Shown here: positions 53,314 through 61,366 of the stretch, piece after piece
Position numbering within the stretch: position 1 is the first letter of the stretch
Layout of the letters: each line of letters starts with the position of its first letter
Assembly (NCBI RefSeq): GCF_030160715.1
Contig: NZ_BSOW01000004.1
Location: forward strand, 1 to 64,000
Direction: 5' to 3'
Length of the DNA: 64,000 nt
DNA from: Bradyrhizobium iriomotense
GTDB lineage: Bacteria; Pseudomonadota; Alphaproteobacteria; Rhizobiales; Xanthobacteraceae
The notes under the pieces: generated by a model
Databases searched by the model: none
What the model was told of the DNA's origin: nothing
What the model saw: the letters and a program-made list of their open reading frames with translations, nothing else
Program-made: the position numbers and the translations under genes

Positions 53314-54408
53314 ATGCGTGAAATTGAGCTGACTTCGATTGAGCTGAAAGACGTTTCGAAGAGCTTCGGGTCTGTTTTTGCGCTGCGCTCGACTTCGCTG
53401 TCGGTGCGGAAAGGCGAGTTTCTGACTCTGCTTGGTCCATCCGGTTCGGGCAAGAGCACCCTTCTGAATCTGATTTCGGGAGGATACCCCGCGAGTTCGG
53501 GCCGGATATTGCTGAATGGGAAAGACATAACCAATGCGCCGCCCCGTCAGCGGGGGATCGGAATGGTCTTTCAGAACTACGCGTTGATGCCGCACATGAC
53601 CGCGTTCGACAACATCGCCTATCCGCTCCGAGTACGGGGATATTCGAAAGACGATATCCGGACCAAGGTGACTGATGCGCTGGCGCGCGTGGGGCTGACG
53701 GGCTTCGAGAATCGCAAACCCAAGCAACTGTCCGGCGGCCAGCAACAGCGCGTCGGAATTGCGCGCTGTATCGTCTACTCGCCGGCGATCATCATGATGG
53801 ACGAGCCGCTAGGCGCCCTGGATAAGAATCTTCGCGAGCAGATGCAAGACGAGATCAAGATCCTGCATCGCGAGATCGGAACGACCTTCATATACGTCAC
53901 ACATGATCAGGAAGAAGCTCTGAACATGTCGGACAGGATCTGCCTCATGAACAATGGTGGCATCGTCCAGCTTGGTACGCCGGATGAATTGTACTTTCAG
54001 CCGATCAGTCGGTTTGCCGCGCAATTCATCGGAGAATCGAACCTCTTGGCGGGAAGTGTCGACGACGCCGGCGACCTGCGCATCGCGACCGGCTATTCGC
54101 TCAAGGTCCCGGATCATCGCGGTCTGGTTCGCGGACAACGATACGAGATCATGCTTCGACCGGAACGCATTCACGTCGCTCGAGACGGGCAGGGCGAGGT
54201 GACGCCCGCGACCGCAACAGCACGGGGTACAGTAGTTGGCGTCTCCTTTATCGGCAGCATGACGACGTTGGCCGTCGAGCTGCCCGATGGGACCTTGCTC
54301 AAGGTGAAATCAACCTCGCTCCCGGCGCAAAATCGGTACAAGGTCGGCGAGAGCATTGGATTGCGTTGGGATCCTGAAGATCTGGTCGTGCTGCGTAGCG
54401 AGGATTGA
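53314..54408 (+). CDS. ABC transporter ATP-binding protein, PotA type
   Basis: The 364-residue ATPase has Walker A GPSGSGKST, signature LSGGQQQRVGIARCI, Walker B IIMMDEP and a C-terminal TOBE-like domain. The start is the ATG 53314; a longer frame from 52627 crosses the permease gene and is not real. It completes the second importer and precedes the DapA-family gene by 73 nt. Confidence 0.88.
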   Translation: MREIELTSIELKDVSKSFGSVFALRSTSLSVRKGEFLTLLGPSGSGKSTLLNLISGGYPASSGRILLNGKDITNAPPRQRGIGMVFQNYALMPHMTAFDNIAYPLRVRGYSKDDIRTKVTDALARVGLTGFENRKPKQLSGGQQQRVGIARCIVYSPAIIMMDEPLGALDKNLREQMQDEIKILHREIGTTFIYVTHDQEEALNMSDRICLMNNGGIVQLGTPDELYFQPISRFAAQFIGESNLLAGSVDDAGDLRIATGYSLKVPDHRGLVRGQRYEIMLRPERIHVARDGQGEVTPATATARGTVVGVSFIGSMTTLAVELPDGTLLKVKSTSLPAQNRYKVGESIGLRWDPEDLVVLRSED

Positions 54409-54481
54409 GACCGGCTGGGGCATGGAGCTGCCAATCGCGTGCGCGTCTACACGCAGTTTTAGTATGGTTCGGAGAACTGAA

Positions 54482-55381
54482 ATGAACATCAAGGGCCTAT
54501 CCGGAATCGTGACCGCTACGCCGACGCCGATCAAGAACGGGTGCATCGACGCCGAGTCGGTCCGGGACCTTGCGCGATACTTGATTGATCATGGATCATC
54601 CGCGATCGCACCTATCGGCGGAACGGGCGAGTACGTTTCCCTGAGTGACCGCCAGAAGCTCGATATGGTGCGCGCAACTATCGAGGCCGTCGACGGTGCG
54701 GTCCCGACGATTGCAGGCTTGATCGCACCGGGATTAGGCGAGGCTCTGGAGAGCGGCAAGCGCCTGCTCGACGCTGGCGCGCACGGGCTTCTGGTTACGA
54801 CGCCCTTCTACGTCCGTCCGACGCAAGAGGGAATCATCGACTACTTCAAGGCTCTCTCCGACAACCTCGACGCGGACCTGGTTCTCTATGAGTTTCCCTA
54901 TCGCACCGGTGTTTCGCTCACCGCTGAGACCGTAAACGAGCTGGCGCAGACGACGCGCATTGTGGCGATGAAGGCTTGCAATGCGGATACCGGCCTGCAG
55001 ATGCGCGTTCTGGAGGCCGCCGGCGAAAAGATCTCGATCCTGTCGGGTGACGAAGATGTCTACCCCTTGCACGTCGCTGCCGGTGCCCGCGGCGGTCTGA
55101 TTGCGTCATCCTGCATTCTCCCGAACGTGTGGAACAGGATCGACGCCTTCGCGAAGACAGGCAAGCTTGGCGACGCGCTGAAATTGCATTCGAAGATTCG
55201 CGCGTTCCTCAAGCTTCTATTCTCGGAACACAATCCTGGACCGCTCAAGGCGGCCCTGCGATTGGTGGACCGGCCGTGCGGCGAGCCATTGCTGCCCCTT
55301 CGCAAGGCGAGCGAAGCGACCGAAGCTCAATTGGCTAGGTTGCTTCCCGAGATGCTGGCACTCGAAGCGTCCATGAAATAG
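54482..55381 (+). CDS. Dihydrodipicolinate synthase/N-acetylneuraminate lyase-family aldolase
   Basis: The 299-residue TIM-barrel enzyme has the Schiff-base lysine K164 (VAMKACN), the catalytic Tyr Y136 (LYEFPYRTG) and a GGTGEYVSLS substrate loop. The usual GTTGE is GGTGE here, as in catabolic members acting on 2-keto acids. The start ATG 54482 has GGAG 7 nt upstream. Context with a D-2-hydroxyacid dehydrogenase, SDR and GntR regulator suggests breakdown of a keto-acid or hydroxyamino acid rather than lysine synthesis. Confidence 0.85.
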   Translation: MNIKGLSGIVTATPTPIKNGCIDAESVRDLARYLIDHGSSAIAPIGGTGEYVSLSDRQKLDMVRATIEAVDGAVPTIAGLIAPGLGEALESGKRLLDAGAHGLLVTTPFYVRPTQEGIIDYFKALSDNLDADLVLYEFPYRTGVSLTAETVNELAQTTRIVAMKACNADTGLQMRVLEAAGEKISILSGDEDVYPLHVAAGARGGLIASSCILPNVWNRIDAFAKTGKLGDALKLHSKIRAFLKLLFSEHNPGPLKAALRLVDRPCGEPLLPLRKASEATEAQLARLLPEMLALEASMK

Positions 55382-55401
55382 CCGCCCCAGTCGCGCCGGC
55401 T

Positions 55402-56157
55402 CTAGGCTGCAGCCGCTTTCGGGTGAAGCACCAGATTGGCTGTCGAAGTCGGCAACGAGAACATGAGATGCTTGATGCGGTTGCAGGCAAGTTCGTGGTG
55501 CTTGACCGCGAGGTTGTCGGCTTCCTCGATGTTGCGCTTCTGAATAGCTTTCACCATGAGCCCATGCTGGCGCGATGTCTCGGTCACATGGGCGAAAAGC
55601 TCCGCATCTGATTTCTCGGAGACTGCTCCCGTATTCGCGCCATTTTTTGCCGCTCCGGCAAAGCAGGCAAGAGACAGGCGCGAGGAGGCCGTCAAGGTCT
55701 TGCGGTAGAAATCAAAAAAGTACGGATTGTGCGCTGCGTGCGCAATTGCCAGGTGGAAATTGACGTTCGCATCCTGACGATGCATGGCGTCGCCGCTGTA
55801 CTTATGCTTTTCGAACGCCTCGTGCATCGCTTTGATGTCGTTCAGGTCGTCCGGCGTGCGATGCTCCGCGGCGAGTCTTATGATCATGCGGCTCGACACG
55901 AGAAGAGCCTCGTAAAGTCGCGGGATATCATCGAAATTCAGCGGGGCGACCCGCGCAAAACGGCCATCTCGGATGGCGAGCCCCTCCGAGATCAGCTGAA
56001 TGATCGCCTCTCGCACGGGCGTGCGGGAAACGGACAGCATCGAGGCCAATGCATTCTCATCGATCACAGAGCCGGGACTGATCTCAAGCCGGAGGATGCG
56101 CTCTCGCAGAATGTTCAGCGCCTTCAAACCATCCCTCTGAGGCGTTTTCTTCGGCAT
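55402..56157 (-). CDS. GntR-family regulator with FCD domain
   Basis: The 251-residue protein has an N-terminal winged HTH (LKALNILRERILRLEISPGSVIDENALASML, then TPVREAI). The FCD-type helical effector domain is in the C-terminal half, with putative metal-binding His residues (HLAIAHAAHNPYF and HELACNRIKH). It lies between the DapA-like and SDR genes on the opposite strand. The matching 27-bp palindromes at 50156-50182 and 56329-56355 are the likely operators. Confidence 0.85.
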   Translation of the reverse strand: MPKKTPQRDGLKALNILRERILRLEISPGSVIDENALASMLSVSRTPVREAIIQLISEGLAIRDGRFARVAPLNFDDIPRLYEALLVSSRMIIRLAAEHRTPDDLNDIKAMHEAFEKHKYSGDAMHRQDANVNFHLAIAHAAHNPYFFDFYRKTLTASSRLSLACFAGAAKNGANTGAVSEKSDAELFAHVTETSRQHGLMVKAIQKRNIEEADNLAVKHHELACNRIKHLMFSLPTSTANLVLHPKAAAA

Positions 56158-56312
56158 TCCTCGTCTCCGTCGCGCAAAGGCTGCTTCTTTTGAAGCCTAT
56201 AGCATTCGTCGCGAGCGCGAAGAAGATCGGCAGATGGGCCGTCCGCGCTTTTGCAGGCCCGCGTTGGCATCTTTCCGCCGCTGAGGCATCGCAAGCCATC
56301 GGTGAAGTTTCT

Positions 56313-56341
56313 TTGACATCTCGTACCGTTCAGAATACACA
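56313..56341 (+). promoter_or_regulatory. Probable promoter of the SDR gene
   Basis: TTGACA (56313-56318) is followed after 17 nt by TACACA (56336-56341). The -10 lies within the GntR-type inverted repeat, so the bound regulator would compete with RNA polymerase. Confidence 0.45.
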
Positions 56342-56355
56342 TGGGATACTGAAAA
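56329..56355. promoter_or_regulatory. Inverted repeat, probable GntR operator (copy 2)
   Basis: On the minus strand this reads TTTTCAGTATC-N6-GTATTCTGAA. Aligned without gaps to copy 1 it matches almost throughout both arms. It lies between the GntR gene and the SDR gene and overlaps the -10 of a promoter with TTGACA at 56313-56318. Confidence 0.65.
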
Positions 56356-56398
56356 TAGAAGCGCCGCGGTGATGCTTCGCCGCGCGCACTTAGGTGGG

Positions 56399-57181
56399 AT
56401 GCACCTTCGAATGCGTATTGAAGGCAAGGTCGCCATCGTCACGGGCGGTGCCCAGGGCATCGGAAGAGCGATCGTCGAACGCTACGTGGCTGCCGGCGCC
56501 AAGGTCGTCGTAGCGGATACTCAAGTCACGAAGGGGACATCCGTAGCGGCGCCGTACGGCGAAGACAGCTGCATTTTCGTCGAATGCGACGTCGGCGACA
56601 AGCGATCGGTCGAAGGCCTTGTGAGCCGCACGATCGAGCGGTTCGGAACCGTCGACATCGCCGTGTGCAATGCCGGCATCAGCCATTCGGCGGAATTTCT
56701 CGATCTCGACGAAGAGCAGTTCGATCGGGTTCTGCGCGTGAATTTGAAGGGACCGTTCCTTCTCGGTCAGGCGGCCGCGCGACACATGGCTAACAACGGT
56801 GGCGGCGTGATCATCAATATGAGCTCGATCAACGCTATCGTGGCTAGCCCGCATATCGTGCCTTACGTTGTGTCGAAGGGGGGACTGAACCAATTGACTC
56901 GGGTCATGGCGCTCGGCCTGGCACGTTATGGAATCCGCGTGAATGCAATCGGCCCTGGAAGCATCGATACCGAGCAACTCGCGAACATCATCGGAAACGA
57001 CGAGGAAGCGCATCGCAAGATCATGGCGCGGACACCGATCGGGCGCTTGGGGCAGCCGGCCGAGATCGCCGAGATCGCGCTCTTTTTGGCTTCGCCGAGC
57101 GCCAGCTACATCACCGGTCAAACCATCTACGCCGATGGCGGTCGGCTTCCCTTGGCTTATACCGTTCCGGTAGCGAACTGA
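56399..57181 (+). CDS. Short-chain dehydrogenase/reductase
   Basis: The 260-residue enzyme has the NAD(P)-binding TGGAQGIG, NAG, the catalytic Ser (INMSSINA) and Y-x3-K (PYVVSKGG), and the C-terminal GQTIYADGG, all classical SDR motifs. Starts at 56399 or 56411 are possible; AGGTGGG precedes the first closely. It follows the GntR operator and precedes the FAD oxidase by about 100 nt. The substrate is presumably a hydroxy or keto intermediate made by the aldolase branch. Confidence 0.88.
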   Translation: MHLRMRIEGKVAIVTGGAQGIGRAIVERYVAAGAKVVVADTQVTKGTSVAAPYGEDSCIFVECDVGDKRSVEGLVSRTIERFGTVDIAVCNAGISHSAEFLDLDEEQFDRVLRVNLKGPFLLGQAAARHMANNGGGVIINMSSINAIVASPHIVPYVVSKGGLNQLTRVMALGLARYGIRVNAIGPGSIDTEQLANIIGNDEEAHRKIMARTPIGRLGQPAEIAEIALFLASPSASYITGQTIYADGGRLPLAYTVPVAN

Positions 57182-57282
57182 GGAAGGCAAGCCGACGGTC
57201 AAGTGCGACCCGGCTTCTATCAGCGCAGGTCGCTTTTCCATTTTCTTAATCTCCCAGTCGGCTTCAATCGGACTTATGAATC

Positions 57283-58704
57283 ATGGATATCAATAGCGAC
57301 GTGGTCGCTGCCATCGAGGCCCGGCTCGGTAGCAAATACGTGAAGAAGGGTGTCGACGCAGAGAAGTATCTGGAGGATTTTTGGGGCCGTGCGCGTGGAA
57401 GCACCTTGTGTGTCGTGCTGCCGGGCAACACGGAAGAAGTATCCGCCGTTCTCTTCATCTGCCAAGCGAGTGGGGTCGCGGTCTTTCCACAAGGTGGAAA
57501 CACCAGCACCTGCCTCGGCGCGGTTCCGGACGGCACCGGCCGTTCCATCGTCTTGTCGCTAAGTCGCATGAACCGGATTATCTCCGCCGATCCGCTGGAC
57601 GGATCGATTACGGCCGAGGCGGGATGTGTGCTGGCCGATATTCAGCAGGCGGCAGCCAGTGTTGGCCGTTTCTTCCCGCTCAGCCTCGGGGCGGAGGGAA
57701 GCTGCCAGATTGGCGGCAACGTCTCCACGAATGCCGGGGGAACGAGTGTCTTGCGCTATGGCAACACGCGCGACCTCGTTCTAGGAATGGAAGTGGTCCT
57801 GCCGGACGGTCGTATCTGGAATGGTTTGCGCACGCTTCGCAAGAACAACACCGGCTACGATCTGAAGCACCTCTTTATCGGAGCCGAAGGATCGCTCGGC
57901 ATCGTTACGGCCGTATCGCTGAAGCTTTTCCCTAGCCTGTCGAGTCTGACCTCAGCGCTGATCGCCTTCGACGATATCGCTCACCTGACCGCGATTACCG
58001 AACCGCTGCGCCGGACGTTTGATACCTCGATCATTGCGATGGAGTTGATTTCCGGAAGCGAGCTGCGCATCGTCAAGCGGATCTTCCCTGATATCACTTT
58101 CCCGTTCGATGAGCGCAATGGCTGGTTCCTTCTGGTGGACATCGCGACTGACCAAGATGTCAGCGTGAACGACAGCCTTGAATCAGCTCTTGCCGAAGCC
58201 ATGGAGGACAGCCGCATCGCCGACGTCGTCGTCTCGGTCAATGAGAGCCAGAGAGCGACATTCTGGCGCTTGAGACACAGCGTCACCGAATCTCACAAGA
58301 AGTATGGCATGGGAATGTCGCACGACATCGCTGTTCCGATCGCGCGCATCCCCGAGTTTTTGCAGGTCGCTCAACGCAAGGTCGAAGGCTCCTTCCCGGA
58401 GGCGGAGATCGCGGTCGTGGGCCACGTCGGCGACGGTAACCTTCACTACAACGTGATCTTCGAGAAGTCTCGGTGGGACAGGATTCCAGATCAGGCCCAG
58501 ACGAGGAAGGATGTATTCAAGGCGATCTATGACATTGCCGTTGGCATGAATGGTACGTTCAGCGCCGAGCATGGTATCGGAGCGCTCCATGTGGCCGAGA
58601 TGCGATCATACAAGTCGACCGTCGAGCTGGACATGATGAAGGGCATCAAAGCGCTGTTTGATCCCAAGAACATCATGAATCCAGGACGTGTTATTCCGCG
58701 CTGA
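57283..58704 (+). CDS. FAD-dependent D-2-hydroxyacid dehydrogenase (GlcD/D-2-hydroxyglutarate dehydrogenase type)
   Basis: The 473-residue flavoprotein has the PCMH FAD loop FPQGGNTSTCLGAVP, the IGGNVSTNAGGTSVLRYGNTRDLVLGMEVVLPDG block and the C-terminal GHVGDGNLHYNV with SAEHGIG, as in D-2-hydroxyglutarate and D-lactate dehydrogenases. Its position after the SDR gene completes the operon. It would oxidise a D-2-hydroxy acid to a 2-oxo acid, possibly feeding or draining the DapA-type lyase. Confidence 0.88.
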   Translation: MDINSDVVAAIEARLGSKYVKKGVDAEKYLEDFWGRARGSTLCVVLPGNTEEVSAVLFICQASGVAVFPQGGNTSTCLGAVPDGTGRSIVLSLSRMNRIISADPLDGSITAEAGCVLADIQQAAASVGRFFPLSLGAEGSCQIGGNVSTNAGGTSVLRYGNTRDLVLGMEVVLPDGRIWNGLRTLRKNNTGYDLKHLFIGAEGSLGIVTAVSLKLFPSLSSLTSALIAFDDIAHLTAITEPLRRTFDTSIIAMELISGSELRIVKRIFPDITFPFDERNGWFLLVDIATDQDVSVNDSLESALAEAMEDSRIADVVVSVNESQRATFWRLRHSVTESHKKYGMGMSHDIAVPIARIPEFLQVAQRKVEGSFPEAEIAVVGHVGDGNLHYNVIFEKSRWDRIPDQAQTRKDVFKAIYDIAVGMNGTFSAEHGIGALHVAEMRSYKSTVELDMMKGIKALFDPKNIMNPGRVIPR

Positions 58705-59038
58705 CAGCAGTACCAATCGCGATGCATTGCTCGTTACCGTCGCCCTTGCCGCGCTTTAATGACGGGGGCGCATTCTGGTCTCGGCCGCGGTGGCGATGTC
58801 GGAGTCCGCGGCCAAGGCCCTGGGCTTGGTCGCAGCCGCGGGAATTCGGGGCCGCCGCTCGAAAACCACCCGAAGGTCGACGAGATGGCGTATAATGCGG
58901 GTCTCGACAGGATTCCCGTGCCGGCCGAGAAGTACGATCCGTGAGAAGGGGCGCGCGCCGTCGATCCGGCCAAGCCGCCCAAGAAGTCGAACTAGGACGC
59001 GCTCCGGCGATTGTCAGCGTGGATTTGCGAGGGATGCC
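58705..59038. other. Intergenic region with possible gene remnant
   Basis: About 334 bp before the enoyl-CoA hydratase gene. A plus frame ending at 58944 encodes VDEMAYNAGLDRIPVPAEKYDP, which looks like the end of an ordinary protein but is not attached to a recognisable body. I see no other feature. Confidence 0.4.
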
Positions 59039-59800
59039 ATGACCGAGCACATCATCGTTACCGACGACGGCGCCACCCGCATGATCACGATGCGACGTCC
59101 CGAGAAGAAGAACACGCTTACCCAGGACATGTACCTGGCGATGAGCGACGCCATCAACGCGGCGCAATCCAACCCGGCCATCCGCTGTCTGATCGTGACG
59201 GGGCGTTCGGGTGTCTTCACCGCCGGCAACGACATCGGCGACTTTCTCAAGGCTGCAACCGAGGCTGACGATGGCGCGCGGCCGCGCAATTCCGTGATTT
59301 TCCTGGAAGCGCTGGTCAACAACAAAAAGCCGATCATCGCCGCGGTCGACGGCATCGCGATCGGCATCGGTATGACGATGGTGGTGCACTGCGACTACGT
59401 GATCGCGAGCACGACGACGACGTTCTCCTCGCCCTATATCCAGTACGGCCTCGTGCCGGATGGCGCCACCAGCCTGCTCATGCCGCACATGGTCGGGCAC
59501 CAGCGCGCCTTTGCGATGCTGGTCATGGGCCGCGAGATGAGTGCGGAGGATGCGAGGGAGGCAGGCCTCGTCAACCAGGTCGTGGCGCCCGGGCACGCCG
59601 TGGTCGAGGCCCAGAAGGTGGCGCGCGAAATCTGTGCGCTCCCGGCCGACGCCGTCGCGATCGCACGCAAGCTCCTGAAGCCTCCGACCGACGAGATCGA
59701 GCGACGGATCGGACAGGAGAACCACTTCTTCGCGGAGCGCATGCGCTCGCCCGAGGCGCTCGCGGCATTCCAGAACTTCTTTGCGCGCAAGATCAGGTAG
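59039..59800 (+). CDS. Enoyl-CoA hydratase/isomerase family protein
   Basis: The 253-residue crotonase-fold protein has the oxyanion-hole regions VFTAGNDIGDF and IAIGIGMTMVVHCDY and the segment SSPYIQYGLVPDGATSLL, typical of enoyl-CoA hydratases/isomerases. The start ATG 59039 begins the conserved region; a longer frame from 58790 is out of pattern. It stands apart from the neighbouring operons and its substrate is unknown. Confidence 0.85.
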   Translation: MTEHIIVTDDGATRMITMRRPEKKNTLTQDMYLAMSDAINAAQSNPAIRCLIVTGRSGVFTAGNDIGDFLKAATEADDGARPRNSVIFLEALVNNKKPIIAAVDGIAIGIGMTMVVHCDYVIASTTTTFSSPYIQYGLVPDGATSLLMPHMVGHQRAFAMLVMGREMSAEDAREAGLVNQVVAPGHAVVEAQKVAREICALPADAVAIARKLLKPPTDEIERRIGQENHFFAERMRSPEALAAFQNFFARKIR

Positions 59801-59866
59801 ATCGGCGTACCGCCTATGTCTTAGGCGACCAGACCGACTGCTGATTGGTCCAATGCGGCGATCGGC

Positions 59867-61231
59867 TTAGCGACCGATCAGGCCGATCTGTGCCGTCCAA
59901 ACGTCACGATATGCGTCAAGGCCGGCGACCGGGGCTGCGGGGACGGGCGTCGGGGCCACGATGGGATAGGAGGGTGGCCAATGCGCAAGCATTGCGGCGC
60001 CGCGCGCGGTGCCTGCGGCGTCGTCCGCAGCAAACACGCGCTGCGTCGGTCGTAACGCGCCGAGCGTCTGACAGAATGCAAGATTGCCGGCGAAGGTTCC
60101 CTCCACGATGAGATCGCCGCTCGTTGCTCCCATGCGCGTCAGCATCAGATCGCTGACCAGAGCGCAATAGAGCGTCGCGAGTGCGGTTCGGTCGCGCGCT
60201 GCGACTTCGCCGCGGATCACGCCTTTGGTCGTCGCATAAGGTCCGCCATGGCTGGAGAAGCAGGGTAGGGCCATCGCGCCCGAGGCGATGACGCGCTCGA
60301 TCGCGTCAAGATCGGGATTACCGCTGCCGCCCGCGATGGCGGCGTATTCGCGTCCGCCCATGAAGCGTCCGCAGGCGATGGGTCGGCCCAGCGCGTCGAC
60401 GTTGGCGAGCGTATCGTCGCGAGGATCGAGCTGGTCGAGCGAAAGGCCCACACACATCAGGATCACCCAGGTGCCGGTTGACAACACGGTGAACGGCGCC
60501 TGGCGCGAGACGAGGTAGGGCAGGAGTGAAGCGTTGGAATCGTGGATACCGCAAAAGACCTGCGTTTCAGGCGCGAGCCCGGTTACGGCAGCGATTTCTG
60601 GCCTGATCGGACCGAGCGGATCGAAGGCGCGGCGCAGCGGCGGCAGCAACTGGTCGACGCCGAGAGCTTTGGCGAGGCTCGAGACCTGTCCCCGCCGCGG
60701 CGCCCAGAGATCCGTATGGGCGCCGAGCGTGGTGACTTCCGAGACCGCGACGCCGCTCAGGCGCCAGGTCCAGTATTGCGGATAGCCAACGAAGTACTTC
60801 GCTTTGGCGAAGAGGTCCGGATAGCGCCACTTCTGATAGGCGAGCTGCCGGCCGAGATTGAGGCCGGCCGGCACTTTCGGCGACAGGCTCTCCGAAAAGG
60901 GCGGCCGCAGCCTGGCATAGTCGGGCTCGATCGCTTCTACGCCCGTGAATTCATAGTCCATGACCGGAGCGGCGAGCTCGATCTCGCCGATCAAGGCACC
61001 GGCTGCGCCATGCGCGGTCGGAACGATCGCACTGATCTGACGCGTGCGCGCGGCCTCACGGAGTGCATCGAGGAAGAAGTTCCAAGCGCTCTCAACATCT
61101 TCGTGCGGATAGGGTGGGCCCGGCAGAACGCGATTGGGCGCCGACTTTTCCCAGAGAAGCCGGCCGCCGTCGAACAAGGCAAGCTTTGCATTGGTCTTGC
61201 CGATGTCGAGGACTGCGACGGTCTGGCTCAT
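59867..61231 (-). CDS. FGGY-family carbohydrate kinase
   Basis: The 454-residue protein has the ASKHA phosphate motif VAVLDIGKTNAKL and STGTWVILMCVGL, and the FGGY adenosine region GDLIVEGTFAGNLAF with AARGAAMLA. It resembles rhamnulokinase/fuculokinase members and rhizobial RhaK, which phosphorylates rhamnose. ATG 61231 is used; a TTG 12 nt upstream is also possible. It follows the sugar-binding protein gene and is separated from it by stem-loops. Confidence 0.8.
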   Translation of the reverse strand: MSQTVAVLDIGKTNAKLALFDGGRLLWEKSAPNRVLPGPPYPHEDVESAWNFFLDALREAARTRQISAIVPTAHGAAGALIGEIELAAPVMDYEFTGVEAIEPDYARLRPPFSESLSPKVPAGLNLGRQLAYQKWRYPDLFAKAKYFVGYPQYWTWRLSGVAVSEVTTLGAHTDLWAPRRGQVSSLAKALGVDQLLPPLRRAFDPLGPIRPEIAAVTGLAPETQVFCGIHDSNASLLPYLVSRQAPFTVLSTGTWVILMCVGLSLDQLDPRDDTLANVDALGRPIACGRFMGGREYAAIAGGSGNPDLDAIERVIASGAMALPCFSSHGGPYATTKGVIRGEVAARDRTALATLYCALVSDLMLTRMGATSGDLIVEGTFAGNLAFCQTLGALRPTQRVFAADDAAGTARGAAMLAHWPPSYPIVAPTPVPAAPVAGLDAYRDVWTAQIGLIGR

Positions 61232-61280
61232 CGTTTGGCTCAAGGCAAGTGGAACGGCTCGACAGCAACATCAACACCGT

Positions 61281-61307
61281 GTCACGGCCGGCTTGTCCCG
61301 GCCATGA
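61281..61307. repeat. Palindromic intergenic repeat
   Basis: GTCACGGCCGG-CTTGT-CCCGGCCATGAC is an imperfect inverted repeat resembling the abundant palindromic intergenic repeats of Bradyrhizobium genomes. It sits between the kinase and binding-protein genes. Confidence 0.5.
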
Positions 61308-61325
61308 CAGTGGAGACCAAAAGTG

Positions 61326-61358
61326 CGTCGCCCGGCCGCGCCCCGCGGCCGGGCGACG
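61326..61358 (-). terminator. Strong stem-loop after the sugar-binding protein gene
   Basis: CGTCGCCCGGCCGCG pairs perfectly over 15 bp with its complement around a CCC loop, 8 nt beyond the stop at 61367. There is no U tract; it probably stabilises the binding-protein mRNA 3' end and lowers kinase expression. Confidence 0.55.
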
Positions 61359-61366
61359 AGTCCAGA

